Assembly: GCA_030681795.1 (NCBI GenBank)
Contig: JAUXRG010000063.1
Coordinates: 116,530-180,529, forward strand
Reading direction: 5' to 3'
DNA: 64,000 bases
DNA from: Rubrivivax sp.
GTDB taxonomy: Bacteria; Pseudomonadota; Gammaproteobacteria; Burkholderiales; Burkholderiaceae_C
Both the position numbers and the translations under genes were made by a program. The notes beneath the pieces are model-generated. The model saw only the letters and a list, made by a program, of their open reading frames with translations, was not told the origin of the DNA and did not search any database. This document shows, one piece after another, positions 51,901 through 60,749 of the stretch (the stretch's first letter is position 1; every line of letters begins with the position of its first letter).

Positions 51901-53223
51901 TTGAATTTGCCGCGGGTCGCGGTGGCCGTCAGCGGCGGCCGCGATTCGACGGCGCTGCTGCATTGCACGCAGCGTGCGGCGCTGGCCCTGGGCATCGAGG
52001 TGGTGGCCCTGCATGTGCACCACGGTTTGATGCCGCAGGCCGACGCCTGGCTGGCCCATCTGCGCCGCCAGTCCCGCCGCTGGGGTGCGCGGTTCTTCTG
52101 CACGAAGCTGGGCACCTCGCCTGGCCGCGGCGACAGCGTCGAAGCCTGGGCGCGACGCGAGCGCTACCGCGCACTTGCCGCCATGGCACAGGCAGCGGGG
52201 TGCAGCCTGGTCCTGCTGGCCCACCACCGCCGCGACCAGGCCGAGACCTGGCTGCTGCAGGCCTTGCGCGGCGCGGGGCCGGCAGGGCTGTCGGCCATGC
52301 CCGCCTTCGCCGAGCGATCCGGCGTCGTCTGGGCCAGGCCCTGGCTGGCCCAGCCGCGCGAAGCCATCGAGGCGTACGTGAGGCGCCACCGGCTGAGCCA
52401 CATCGAAGACGACAGCAATGCCGACGAGCGATACGCCCGCAACCGCTTGCGATTGCGGGTCTGGCCGGCCTTGACCCGGGCCTTCCCGGAGGTCGAGAGC
52501 ACGCTGGCGGCGGCAGCTTCGCGGGCGCAGGAAGCCCAGGCCCTGGCGCGAGAAGTCGCGGCTGCGGATTTGCCGCCGTTGCGGGTCGGGGACGGCCTTT
52601 CGGTGCCGGCCTGGCTGACCCTGCCGACGGAGCGACGCCGCAACGTGCTTCGCACCTGGTTGGCGCAGGCGCTGGCCGGCCCCGCCACCGAAGCGCTGGT
52701 GGCTCGGCTCGCGACCGAACTCCCGGTCAAACGGGCGGCACGCTGGCCCGCCGCCGGGGCAGAGCTGCGCCTGTACCGCGGCATCCTGCGCGCTCATCCG
52801 GCCGGGTCGACCGAACCCCGACCGGCCGACGAAGCCTCATCGGCCGCCTTCGATTGCAGTCAGGCCGGCGAATACAGCCTGCCCGGCTGGCCCGGCCGTC
52901 TGGTGGTCGAGACCGTGAAGGAGGGTGGGGCGCCGGTGTCGCTGTTGCGCTCGGCCTTGCCACAGCCTCGGCGGGGCGGTGAGCGCTTCTGTCTGTCTGC
53001 GCGTGGCACACCTCGCAGCCTGAAGAAGCAGTTCCAGACCCTGGCCGTTCCCGCATGGGAGCGGGCCGGCCCCTTGCTGTATTCGGCGCAGGGTCGATTG
53101 CTCTTCGTGCCCGGACTGGGGCTGGACGCCACCGTCTGTGCCGAGCCTGGCCAGCCCAGGGCAGGGCTGAGGTGGATTCCCGATGCGCCTGCCGCCACCG
53201 GGCAGCGTCGATCCGGCAGGTAA
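51901..53223 (+). CDS. tilS: tRNA(Ile)-lysidine synthetase
   Basis: 440 residues. The ATP-binding PP-loop is VAVSGGRDSTALLH; also HVHHGLMPQADAWL, LLAHHRRDQAETWLLQALRGAG and RNRLRLRVWPAL. The C-terminal part is the usual TilS substrate-recognition domain. It modifies C34 of the tRNA-Ile CAU anticodon. The start is TTG, with no base between it and the accA stop (TAG-TTG); no closer ATG exists, so translation is likely coupled and low. The SGGxDS motif has Arg at x. Confidence 0.93.
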   Translation: MNLPRVAVAVSGGRDSTALLHCTQRAALALGIEVVALHVHHGLMPQADAWLAHLRRQSRRWGARFFCTKLGTSPGRGDSVEAWARRERYRALAAMAQAAGCSLVLLAHHRRDQAETWLLQALRGAGPAGLSAMPAFAERSGVVWARPWLAQPREAIEAYVRRHRLSHIEDDSNADERYARNRLRLRVWPALTRAFPEVESTLAAAASRAQEAQALAREVAAADLPPLRVGDGLSVPAWLTLPTERRRNVLRTWLAQALAGPATEALVARLATELPVKRAARWPAAGAELRLYRGILRAHPAGSTEPRPADEASSAAFDCSQAGEYSLPGWPGRLVVETVKEGGAPVSLLRSALPQPRRGGERFCLSARGTPRSLKKQFQTLAVPAWERAGPLLYSAQGRLLFVPGLGLDATVCAEPGQPRAGLRWIPDAPAATGQRRSGR

Positions 53224-53282
53224 AATCCCTCCCTTGTGCATGGCCGCAACGGGCTGCCGTGCGAGTGACCCGGCATTCAGCG

Positions 53283-54560
53283 ATGGCATTGATCGTTCAC
53301 AAGTACGGTGGCACCTCGATGGGCTCCACCGAGCGCATACGCAGCGTGGCGCAGCGCGTGGCCAAATGGGTCCGGGCAGGCCACCAGATGGTGGTGGTGC
53401 CTTCGGCCATGTCGGGCGAGACCAACCGCCTGCTCGGCCTGGCCAAGGAGCTGATGCCCAACCCCCAAACGCCCGAGGCGCTGCGCGAACTCGACGCCGT
53501 GGCTGCCACGGGCGAGCAGGTCTCGGTGGGCCTGCTGGCGCTGGCATTGCAGGCACAGGGCGTGCCGGCAGTGAGCTACGGTGGCTGGCAAGTGCCCTTC
53601 GAGACCGACTCGGCCTTCACCAAGGCGCGCATCTCGCATATCGACGACACGCGGGTGCGCGCCGATCTGGCCCACGGCAAGGTGGTGATCATCACGGGCT
53701 TTCAGGGCATAGACCCCGAAGGCAACGTCACCACCCTGGGGCGCGGCGGCAGCGACACCTCGGCCGTGGCCGTGGCCGCGGCCATGAAGGCCGACGAGTG
53801 CCTGATCTACACCGACGTCGACGGTGTCTACACCACCGATCCACGCGTCGTGCCTGAGGCACGGCGGCTGAAGACCATCAGCTTCGAAGAGATGCTCGAG
53901 ATGGCCAGCCTGGGCTCCAAGGTGCTGCAGATCCGCTCGGTGGAGTTCGCCGGCAAATACCGCGTGCCGGTGCGCGTGCTCTCCAGCTTCACGCCCTGGG
54001 ACATCCCGCTCGAAGAAGAAATGCAATCGGGCACCCTCATCACCTTCGAGGAAGACGAAAAGATGGAACAAGCCGTGGTCGCCGGGATCGCGTTCAACCG
54101 CGACGAGGCCAAGATCAGCGTGATCGGCGTGCCCGACAAGCCGGGCATCGCCTACCAGATACTCGGGCCGGTGGCGGATGCCAATATCGACATCGACGTC
54201 ATCATCCAGAACGTCTCACACGACGGCAAGACGGACTTCTCGTTCACCGTCCCGCGCAATGACTACCAGCGCACGATCAGCGTGCTGGAGACCCAGGTGC
54301 TGCCAGCCACCGGAGCCGAGCGCGTGCTGGGTGACGCCAAGATCTGCAAGGTGTCCATCGTGGGCATCGGCATGCGCAGCCACTCGGGCGTGGCCAGCAA
54401 GATGTTCCGCACGCTCTCGGAAGAGAGCATCAACATCCAGATGATCACCACCAGTGAGATCAAGACCAGCGTGGTGATCGACGAGAAGTACATGGAACTG
54501 GCCGTGCGCGCATTGCACAAGGCATTCGGCCTGGATCTGCCCACCGCAACCGAAGCCTGA
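53283..54560 (+). CDS. lysC: Aspartate kinase
   Basis: 425 residues from [15 protein letters not shown] at 53283; the longer ORF starts in tilS. The kinase domain shows [58 protein letters not shown]. Two C-terminal ACT domains (from about 265) with [15 protein letters not shown] and [19 protein letters not shown] provide feedback control, usually by lysine and/or threonine. First step of the aspartate amino-acid family. The tRNA-Ser gene follows in 25 bp. Confidence 0.96.
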   Translation: MALIVHKYGGTSMGSTERIRSVAQRVAKWVRAGHQMVVVPSAMSGETNRLLGLAKELMPNPQTPEALRELDAVAATGEQVSVGLLALALQAQGVPAVSYGGWQVPFETDSAFTKARISHIDDTRVRADLAHGKVVIITGFQGIDPEGNVTTLGRGGSDTSAVAVAAAMKADECLIYTDVDGVYTTDPRVVPEARRLKTISFEEMLEMASLGSKVLQIRSVEFAGKYRVPVRVLSSFTPWDIPLEEEMQSGTLITFEEDEKMEQAVVAGIAFNRDEAKISVIGVPDKPGIAYQILGPVADANIDIDVIIQNVSHDGKTDFSFTVPRNDYQRTISVLETQVLPATGAERVLGDAKICKVSIVGIGMRSHSGVASKMFRTLSEESINIQMITTSEIKTSVVIDEKYMELAVRALHKAFGLDLPTATEA

Positions 54561-54585
54561 TGCCGCTAGAATGCCGAGCTTCGCC

Positions 54586-54678
54586 GGAGTCGTGACCGAG
54601 TGGCCGAAGGTGCTCCCCTGCTAAGGGAGTATGTGGGCAAAACCTGCATCGAGGGTTCGAATCCCTCCGACTCCGCCA
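54586..54678 (+). tRNA. tRNA-Ser (anticodon GCU)
   Basis: 93 nt with acceptor GGAGTCG pairing CGACTCC, discriminator G and encoded CCA. The anticodon stem CTCCC/GGGAG encloses CTGCTAA, anticodon GCT. A long variable arm follows and the T-arm reads GAGGGTTCGAATCCCTC. Reads AGC/AGU codons. Confidence 0.97.
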
Positions 54679-54686
54679 GACAGATG

Positions 54687-54713
54687 AAAAACGGGCCCTT
54701 GGGGCCCGTTTTT
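54687..54713 (+). terminator. Rho-independent terminator after tRNA-Ser
   Basis: AAAAACGGGCCC and GGGCCCGTTTTT form a perfect 12-bp stem around a 3-nt loop, ending in a T run. It ends the lysC/tRNA transcript and separates it from fhs. Confidence 0.9.
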
Positions 54714-54813
54714 CATGCGCGTCTTGCACACGTTCATGGCGCAGATCAAGTTGCCGGCGCAACCACTCGCAAGACAATCACAGGTTCTGCACTTCATTCC
54801 CGAAGGAGCCACC

Positions 54814-56490
54814 GTGCCCATCAGCGACATCGAAATCGCCCGCCAATCCCACCCTCACCGCATCGCCGATCTGGCCCGCGACCGGCTGGGCATTGCCGAC
54901 GAGCATCTGGTTCCCTATGGTCACCACAAGGCCAAGCTGGCGCTGCCGTTCATCGACACGCTCGCCGCCCGCCGCGAGGGCAAGCTGGTCCTCGTCACCG
55001 CCATCAGCCCCACGCCTGCGGGCGAGGGCAAGACCACCACCAGCATCGGACTGGCCGACGCGCTCAATCTCATCGGCAAGAAGGCCATGGTCGCGTTGCG
55101 CGAGCCCTCGCTGGGCCCGGTTTTCGGAATGAAGGGTGGGGCGACCGGCGGCGGCCTGGCCCAGGTGGTGCCGATGGACGACATCAACCTGCACTTCACC
55201 GGTGACTTCAACGCCATAGGACTGGCCAACAACCTGTTGGCCGCAGTGCTGGACAACCACATCCACCACGGCAACGCGCTGGGGATCGACGTGCGCCGCA
55301 TCACCTGGCGCCGCGTGGTGGACATGAACGACCGCGCGTTGCGCAATATCACGGTGGGCCTGGGCGGGCCGGCCAACGGCTTCCCACGCCAGGATGGCTT
55401 CGACATCGTGGTGGCCTCCGAGGTGATGGCCATCCTGTGCCTGGCGACATCGCTGCAAGACCTGAAGGCGCGGCTGGGCCGCATCGTGGTGGCCGAGACC
55501 TTGGCGCGGCAGCCCGTGCGCGCCAGCGACCTGAAGGTCCACGGCGCGATGGCCGTGCTGCTCAAGGATGCGCTGGCGCCGAACCTCGTGCAGACCCTGG
55601 AGCACACGCCGGCGCTGTTGCACGGTGGACCGTTCGCCAATATCGCGCATGGCTGCAATTCGGTCATCGCCACCCGCACGGCGTTGCATCTGGCCGACTA
55701 CGTGGTCACCGAGGCCGGATTCGGCGCCGACCTGGGTGCCGAAAAGTTTATCGACATCAAGTGCCGCGCTTCGGGGCTGCGGCCTTCTGCGGCGGTGCTG
55801 GTGGCCACCGTGCGGGCCGTCAAGTTCCACGGCGGCGTGGAGCGTGCGGACCTCGGTCGGGAGGACCTGCCGGCCCTGGAGCGCGGCCTGGCCAACGTGG
55901 AACGCCACCTGAGCAACATGCGCGAGGTCTTCGGCCTGCCCTGCGCCGTGGCGCTCAACCACTTCTCCGGTGACACCGAGGCCGAGCACGCGCTGCTGCG
56001 CGATCGCATCGGCCGCCTCGGCGTGGCGGTGTTGACGGCACGGCACTGGGCCGAGGGCGGGCAGGGTGCAGTCGATCTGGCACACGAAGTCGTGCGCCTG
56101 TGCGACCATGCTTCGACGCTGCGCTTTGCCTACGAAGACGGCGCCCCGCTGTGGGACAAGATGCGCGCGGTGGCCACCCGCATCTACGGCGCGGCCGACA
56201 TTTCGGCCAGCGCCGCCGTCCGCGCGCAGGTCGACAAGTTGCAGGCCGCCGGTTACGGCCGCTTTCCCGTGTGCGTGGCCAAGACGCAGTACAGCTTCTC
56301 CACCGATGCCGCGCTTCGCGGTGCGCCCAGTGGCCACATCGTCGACGTGCGCGAGGTGCGCCTGGCGGCCGGTGCCGAGTTCGTGGTGATGATTTGCGGC
56401 GACATCATGACCATGCCCGGCCTGCCCAAGCTTCCCGCGGCCGAGCGCATCGACCTGGATGAGCAGGGGCTCATCGTCGGCCTGAGCTAG
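54814..56490 (+). CDS. fhs: Formate-tetrahydrofolate ligase
   Basis: 558 residues from the GTG at 54814, with GAAGGAG 6 bp ahead; the ORF track ATG at 54715 lies inside the terminator and is too early by 33 codons. The ATP-binding loop is [18 protein letters not shown]; also [38 protein letters not shown] and the C-terminal [22 protein letters not shown]. It makes 10-formyl-THF from formate, ATP and THF, feeding one-carbon metabolism. Confidence 0.97.
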   Translation: MPISDIEIARQSHPHRIADLARDRLGIADEHLVPYGHHKAKLALPFIDTLAARREGKLVLVTAISPTPAGEGKTTTSIGLADALNLIGKKAMVALREPSLGPVFGMKGGATGGGLAQVVPMDDINLHFTGDFNAIGLANNLLAAVLDNHIHHGNALGIDVRRITWRRVVDMNDRALRNITVGLGGPANGFPRQDGFDIVVASEVMAILCLATSLQDLKARLGRIVVAETLARQPVRASDLKVHGAMAVLLKDALAPNLVQTLEHTPALLHGGPFANIAHGCNSVIATRTALHLADYVVTEAGFGADLGAEKFIDIKCRASGLRPSAAVLVATVRAVKFHGGVERADLGREDLPALERGLANVERHLSNMREVFGLPCAVALNHFSGDTEAEHALLRDRIGRLGVAVLTARHWAEGGQGAVDLAHEVVRLCDHASTLRFAYEDGAPLWDKMRAVATRIYGAADISASAAVRAQVDKLQAAGYGRFPVCVAKTQYSFSTDAALRGAPSGHIVDVREVRLAAGAEFVVMICGDIMTMPGLPKLPAAERIDLDEQGLIVGLS

Positions 56491-56503
56491 GGGCAGGGGC
56501 CCG

Positions 56504-57499
56504 ATGGCCAACCGCACGGCGCGGCTGTACCGCATCGAGACGCTGATCCGCTCGCGCGGACACGCCAGTTTCGCGCTGCTGCGGGAGGAGCTGGAGGTCT
56601 CGCCGGCCACGCTCAAGCGCGACCTGGAGTACCTGCGCAGCCGCCTGGGTGCACCCATCGAGTACGACCGCGCCGCCAACGGCTACGGCTTCGGCACCGC
56701 CCATGCCGGCGCCAAGCACGAGTTGCCCGGGTTGTGGTTCGACGAATCCGAGCTCTATTCGCTGCTCATGGCCCAGCAGTTGCTCGCCGGGCTGGACAGC
56801 GACGGCATGCTCAGCCGCCACCTGCAACCCTTGCTCGATCGCATCCACCAGTTGCTGGCCAGCGGCGAGGGCGAGGAGGCCGCGGCGAGGCTGATGAAGC
56901 GGGTGAAGATCGTCACCGCGCTGCGCAGGCCGGTGCCCAGCCGCTTCTTCGAGCGTGTCAGTGCGGCGCTGTTGTCGCGCAAGCGCCTGCATCTGCGCTA
57001 TTTGACGCGGGGCCGTGGCGAGGTGAGCGAAAGAGATGTCTCACCGCAGCGCCTGGTGCATTACCGCAACACCTGGTACCTGGATGCCTGGTGCCACCGG
57101 GCGGAAGCGCTCCGACGCTTTGCGCTCGACGCCATCGAGCAGGCCACCGTGCTGGGGACGGCGGCGCGCGATCTCCCGATGAAACGCGTGCAGGCCGAGA
57201 TGGACGCCGGTTACGGCATCTATGCCGGAGGCCAGCAGCGCTGGGCGGTACTGCGCTTCGACCGCCAGGCCGCACCCTGGGCCAGCCGCGAGGAGTGGCA
57301 CCCGCAACAGCAGGGTCGCTGGTGTGAGGACGGTGGCTACGAGATGCGTCTGCCCTATGTGGACGACACCGAGCTTGTCATGGACGTGCTGCGCCAGGGC
57401 GAACAGGTGCGGGTGCTCGAGCCGCCGGAACTCGTGCAGGCCGTACGACAGCGGCTGCTGGCGTCTGCCGCCTTGTACGGGGCACCCCAGAGGCCCTGA
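56504..57499 (+). CDS. WYL-domain transcription regulator
   Basis: 331 residues. An N-terminal winged helix (RLYRIETLIRSRGHASFALLREELEVSPATLKRDLEYLRSRL), a WYL domain (about 145-225) with the sequence YRNTWYLDAWCHRAEALRRFALDAIEQA, and a C-terminal WCX extension. WYL proteins bind nucleic-acid or nucleotide ligands; relatives such as CapW, BrxR and PafBC control defence or DNA-damage genes. Here it follows fhs by 13 bp, and no defence genes lie next to it on this side. The Tn7-like element begins just after its 3' end, so this gene may carry the attachment site. Confidence 0.88.
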   Translation: MANRTARLYRIETLIRSRGHASFALLREELEVSPATLKRDLEYLRSRLGAPIEYDRAANGYGFGTAHAGAKHELPGLWFDESELYSLLMAQQLLAGLDSDGMLSRHLQPLLDRIHQLLASGEGEEAAARLMKRVKIVTALRRPVPSRFFERVSAALLSRKRLHLRYLTRGRGEVSERDVSPQRLVHYRNTWYLDAWCHRAEALRRFALDAIEQATVLGTAARDLPMKRVQAEMDAGYGIYAGGQQRWAVLRFDRQAAPWASREEWHPQQQGRWCEDGGYEMRLPYVDDTELVMDVLRQGEQVRVLEPPELVQAVRQRLLASAALYGAPQRP

Positions 57500-58087
57500 T
57501 CCGCGACGCCGGCGTGCGTGAACCATAAGTCCTTTCCCCCACATAAGCTCCACAAGGTGTCGGCTGCAGCGGGGCATAGGCGTCACGAGGCCGCGTTGCC
57601 ACATGTGCAGTCAGCGGTTGCCGGCAAGGGTAGACAGCTATGGCAGCCATTGGCTGAGCAGGAAAGCACTTTCTGCATCACTGAAAGCATCAAATGTCCT
57701 TTCCCGAAGCGGTAGACGACGTTTCTGGTGGGCAGGCCAGAAGGGCAACTGACGAACGACATTGCGAGCCAAGTCAGCGCGTCGACCGGTACGTGAGTGG
57801 GATCGGATCCTCCAAGCCCGCGTTCCAGGCGACAGCTGATCCACATCCGATCTATCAGCGCTTCAGGAAAGCACTTATCAAGTAGGGAAATCGGGCGCAG
57901 AATCTTCACCCGTGTTTTAGGCCGGCTGGATGCGACCGTGGCACCGGGAGCGATGTCCGCTCCCTAGGTTGCTCCGCGATACTGCTCGGACCAGAGACGA
58001 GGATGCGAGTAATCCGCACTCCCTGGCACCAGGGTGAACACCGCTTGCAGCGCTGAAGTCTGATGTGTCGTCTGACGGGAGGGTTTC
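57500..58087. other. Non-coding proximal end of Tn7-like element
   Basis: 588 bp without a convincing gene. It holds repeated short motifs that may be TnsB-binding sites: TCCTTTCCC at 57530 and 57697, CAGGAAAGCACTT at 57659 and 57864, CTGAAAGCA at 57681, and CATAAG at 57524 and 57542. The tnsA promoter should also be here; GGGAGGG just before 58088 is the likely ribosome site. ORFs of 65 and 108 codons in this stretch lack family resemblance that I trust. Confidence 0.5.
57659..57876. repeat. 13-bp direct repeat, possible transposase binding sites
   Basis: CAGGAAAGCACTT occurs at 57659-57671 and 57864-57876 in the same orientation, 205 bp apart, with a related CTGAAAGCA between. Ends of Tn7-like elements carry several copies of the TnsB site; these are candidates. 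Confidence 0.45.
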
Positions 58088-58807
58088 GTGAGCGTATCCA
58101 GCTACGAAGAACCGACAGCAGACGAACTCCTGCGCGTTCCGGAAACCTTTGAGCGACAGCGGTGGCACACCGACCTCTACGCGCCCTACAGCCCCAAGAC
58201 GAAGCGGCGGGTGTACGCCTACGGCCGCCGTGGGAGGGCGCTCTTTCTGCGACTTGAGGCCGAACCGCTTGTCAGGCGGTTCAACATCTCCGTTCGAGAG
58301 GTGCCGTTAGTCGTCGGCGATCGCGTCAAGTCGATCGCCCCAGCGGCCATTTCGCTGGATCACGAAAACCAAGTGTCGATCCACACCTTCTCTGATGTCG
58401 TCGAGGAGCCGATGGATCCCGCACACCCACTTCCCGCGTCTCCTTGGAATGGATGGTGCCAAACGCGCGGCTGGCGCTTGATCGAGTGGACTCCCGCGGC
58501 ACTGTTAGGCCCTGAAATCGAACTGGAGAACTGGGAAATTCTGCTTCGATACCTGAGTGTGCCGGGTCGGGTGCCGAACAGGCCGCTGGAGGATGCACTT
58601 CGTCTGACATTGGCCGCAGATATCGAAATGACGTGGAACAGGCTTGCCAAACAATTCCCACGCGAAAAGCCAGAGACTGTCCATGAGTGCATCGCTGCGC
58701 TGATCCTGGAACGACGAGTCCACGCCGACATCGCTGCAAGAACGGTATCACTGCTGACTCGCCTCTCTATCTCGCCGCTGAACGCGGCTGAGCCGTTACG
58801 TGCCTAG
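58088..58807 (+). CDS. tnsA: TnsA-like protein, apparently catalytically inactive
   Basis: 239 residues from a GTG start. In Tn7, TnsA is the restriction-like nuclease that cuts the 5' ends so that transposition is cut-and-paste. By eye, RVYAYGRRGRALFLRLEAEPLV aligns with the Tn7 stretch that holds catalytic Glu63, APAAISLD with the stretch holding Asp114, and VSIHTF with the stretch holding Lys132. The catalytic positions read Gly49, Ala86/87 and Phe101. The C-terminal half (LRYLSVPGRVPNRPLED to LLTRLS) looks like the TnsA winged-helix domain that contacts TnsC. The gene overlaps tnsB by 8 bp. It may be a structural bridge only. Identity as TnsA rests on this weak similarity plus gene order. 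Confidence 0.65.
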   Translation: MSVSSYEEPTADELLRVPETFERQRWHTDLYAPYSPKTKRRVYAYGRRGRALFLRLEAEPLVRRFNISVREVPLVVGDRVKSIAPAAISLDHENQVSIHTFSDVVEEPMDPAHPLPASPWNGWCQTRGWRLIEWTPAALLGPEIELENWEILLRYLSVPGRVPNRPLEDALRLTLAADIEMTWNRLAKQFPREKPETVHECIAALILERRVHADIAARTVSLLTRLSISPLNAAEPLRA

Positions 58808-60749
58808 ATCCACAGCACGGTATGCCTGTCTGGTCGACGTGGAAGACTGGCCAGACGTTGTTGACCTTGCTGTTGGAGCGGACGCACGTGCGTTCTACCA
58901 GAATCGTGTTTCCGCTTTCATTCAATACAAACAGGGCGCGTCTACAAGACTCATTGAAAACAGCACAGGGCTGACCAGGCAACTATTGCGTTACTGGCTT
59001 TGTCGTTGCAGCGAAACGGATTCTGATGGGAATGTACTCGGATGGCGAGTACTCGTTCCGTATAAGCACTTGCCCGCACCGAGACGTGTAGATGTGCGGG
59101 TGCTTGAGGCATCCAAGCCTTTGCCCGGCTCACTCCGCGCACTATTCTTGAAGTTTCCCGACGTCAAGACTGCCGTGTTTAATGCTGCTGTTCATGGCAA
59201 GCATCCACGATCAAGGAGAAAGGATCCCAGAATGACCTGGGATGCCATCCACTCGATATTCCTTAGTGAGTGTACCGAAGCTGGCATAAGAGCGCCACAC
59301 TATCCCTTCAACAGCGAAAGAAGTGGTAGGGCGGCGCTGATCCGATGGGGTAAACGGGAGCGAGCTACTGAGATTCATCGATCGCAGCTTTCCCAGGCAA
59401 TCACGCGCCAGAAAAACCCATGGGCAACGCACTCATCCTCCGCTGTTCGCTGCTATCAGGACTGCTCGGTTGACGGTCATTACGTTGATATACAACTGCG
59501 GGTTGTATATGAGTCGCTCAATGGAGGCGCGAAGATTGAACTCAACTTCACGCGACTATGGCTAATTGCGATTATAGAAGAAAAGAGCACGGCCGTGCTC
59601 GGCTACTCGATCGCACTCGGTGCAAACTACTCAGCTGAGGATGTAACTCGAGCGCTGCGATCCGCACTTGCACCGTGGAAGCCGCGCGCGCTGACGGTCT
59701 CCACGGTTGCTCACAGGCCGGGTGACTGCCTCCCAACGGGATTCGACCCTGATTTGGAGTACGTCTGCTTCGATCGGCTTAAGCTTGACAACGCCCTCGC
59801 GCACAAATCAAAGGCGCTGCTCTCCACGATGGATCAAACCGTGCAAGCCGTGCCGATTTTCGGTGCGCGCGCGAGTCCCAATGAACGGCCGCTCATAGAA
59901 CGTGTCTTTGGTCTGTTTGAAGAGGCCGGTGTTCATGTTCTGGACGGCACTACGGGTTCGTCGCCCAAAGACAGCCGGCGCGATAACTCCAAGGCGGTGC
60001 AGTACAAGCTCACCATCGAGTTACTTGAGGACCTGATCGAACTGCTGGTCACTCGATACAACGGGAGCATCTGCCCAGGGTCGACTCAAACACGTCTGGA
60101 GATATTGAAGCACTACGTTCAACGTACTCCTAATCTTGTTCGTCGGGTGGCTCCACGTAGAAGGGAGCAACTCCTGGAGTTTGACGTATACGAAGAGGCC
60201 GTCATCGGCATTGATGGCGATGAGCCGTTGTTAAGGTGGCGAAATGCCAGGTACTACAACAAGGTCGCCTTGGCTGACCCCGCATTGGTGGGGAAAGCCG
60301 TCCTTGTCATGTGCAATAGCCAGGATGCACGAAGCGTTAATGTCGCTCTTATGGAAGACGGAAGAGTCCTCGGCAACTTTACGGTCGAGCGCCGATGGAA
60401 GAGCACACCCCACTCGCTACAAACTCGAACTCTGATTTGCAGGGCGATGGCGAGCAAAAGTTTTGTCACTAACTCAGCGGACCTGCCGAGAGCATTTAGG
60501 GCGCATGTCGAACAGTCCGCCAAAGAGCAGCGGGCCAAGCAGCGGACACTCATGCGACTAGGTCGGGAACAGGTCAAGCCAAGCTCATCCCCTGAGGAGA
60601 GTAGCGACGCAGTGGCCGCGGTACCGGTGGCCGGCCCATCACAAAGCAAGACCGAAGTCCATGCGCAGCATGCGCCGTCGGAAATCCCCCCCGACCTGCT
60701 CGACGTGCTAGGCAGTACCTTCAACAGAACACCATGGCCAACCCGCTAG
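58800..60749 (+). CDS. tnsB: TnsB/TniA-type DDE transposase
   Basis: 649 residues from a GTG that overlaps the tnsA end. The RNase-H-like core shows the expected acidic triad: Asp225 in SVDGHYVDIQ, Asp330 in RLKLDNALAHKS and Glu367 in ERPLIERVFG (spacing 36). TRLWLIAIIEEKSTAVLGYSIAL is the central strand pair of the rve domain. A Mu-type C-terminal domain (RWRNARYYNKVAL, GKAVLVMCNSQDARSVNVAL) and a basic, disordered tail follow; tails of this kind contact TnsC. It cuts the 3' ends and joins them to target DNA. The triad looks intact, so the enzyme is probably active. Confidence 0.85.
   Translation: MPRSTARYACLVDVEDWPDVVDLAVGADARAFYQNRVSAFIQYKQGASTRLIENSTGLTRQLLRYWLCRCSETDSDGNVLGWRVLVPYKHLPAPRRVDVRVLEASKPLPGSLRALFLKFPDVKTAVFNAAVHGKHPRSRRKDPRMTWDAIHSIFLSECTEAGIRAPHYPFNSERSGRAALIRWGKRERATEIHRSQLSQAITRQKNPWATHSSSAVRCYQDCSVDGHYVDIQLRVVYESLNGGAKIELNFTRLWLIAIIEEKSTAVLGYSIALGANYSAEDVTRALRSALAPWKPRALTVSTVAHRPGDCLPTGFDPDLEYVCFDRLKLDNALAHKSKALLSTMDQTVQAVPIFGARASPNERPLIERVFGLFEEAGVHVLDGTTGSSPKDSRRDNSKAVQYKLTIELLEDLIELLVTRYNGSICPGSTQTRLEILKHYVQRTPNLVRRVAPRRREQLLEFDVYEEAVIGIDGDEPLLRWRNARYYNKVALADPALVGKAVLVMCNSQDARSVNVALMEDGRVLGNFTVERRWKSTPHSLQTRTLICRAMASKSFVTNSADLPRAFRAHVEQSAKEQRAKQRTLMRLGREQVKPSSSPEESSDAVAAVPVAGPSQSKTEVHAQHAPSEIPPDLLDVLGSTFNRTPWPTR

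Noticed and set aside
54586-54678. tRNA-Ser as the integration site of the Tn7-like element
   Set aside because: The tRNA is complete, is followed by its own terminator, and two intact host-like genes separate it from the element.
54715-54813. ATG start of fhs at 54715
   Set aside because: It begins just after the tRNA terminator stem without a ribosome site; GTG at 54814 has GAAGGAG and gives the usual protein length.
57583-57909. Minus-strand ORF of 108 codons whose first 45 residues faintly recall the N-terminus of IS4-type transposases (FPEALIDR, PVDALTWLAMSF)
   Set aside because: Similarity is short, the rest does not match, and there is no catalytic region or inverted repeat. More likely chance in the transposon end; a profile search would settle it.
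59488-59510. Perfect 9-bp inverted repeat ATATACAAC/GTTGTATAT inside tnsB
   Set aside because: It lies inside well-supported coding sequence next to the catalytic Asp; no sign of a regulatory role.
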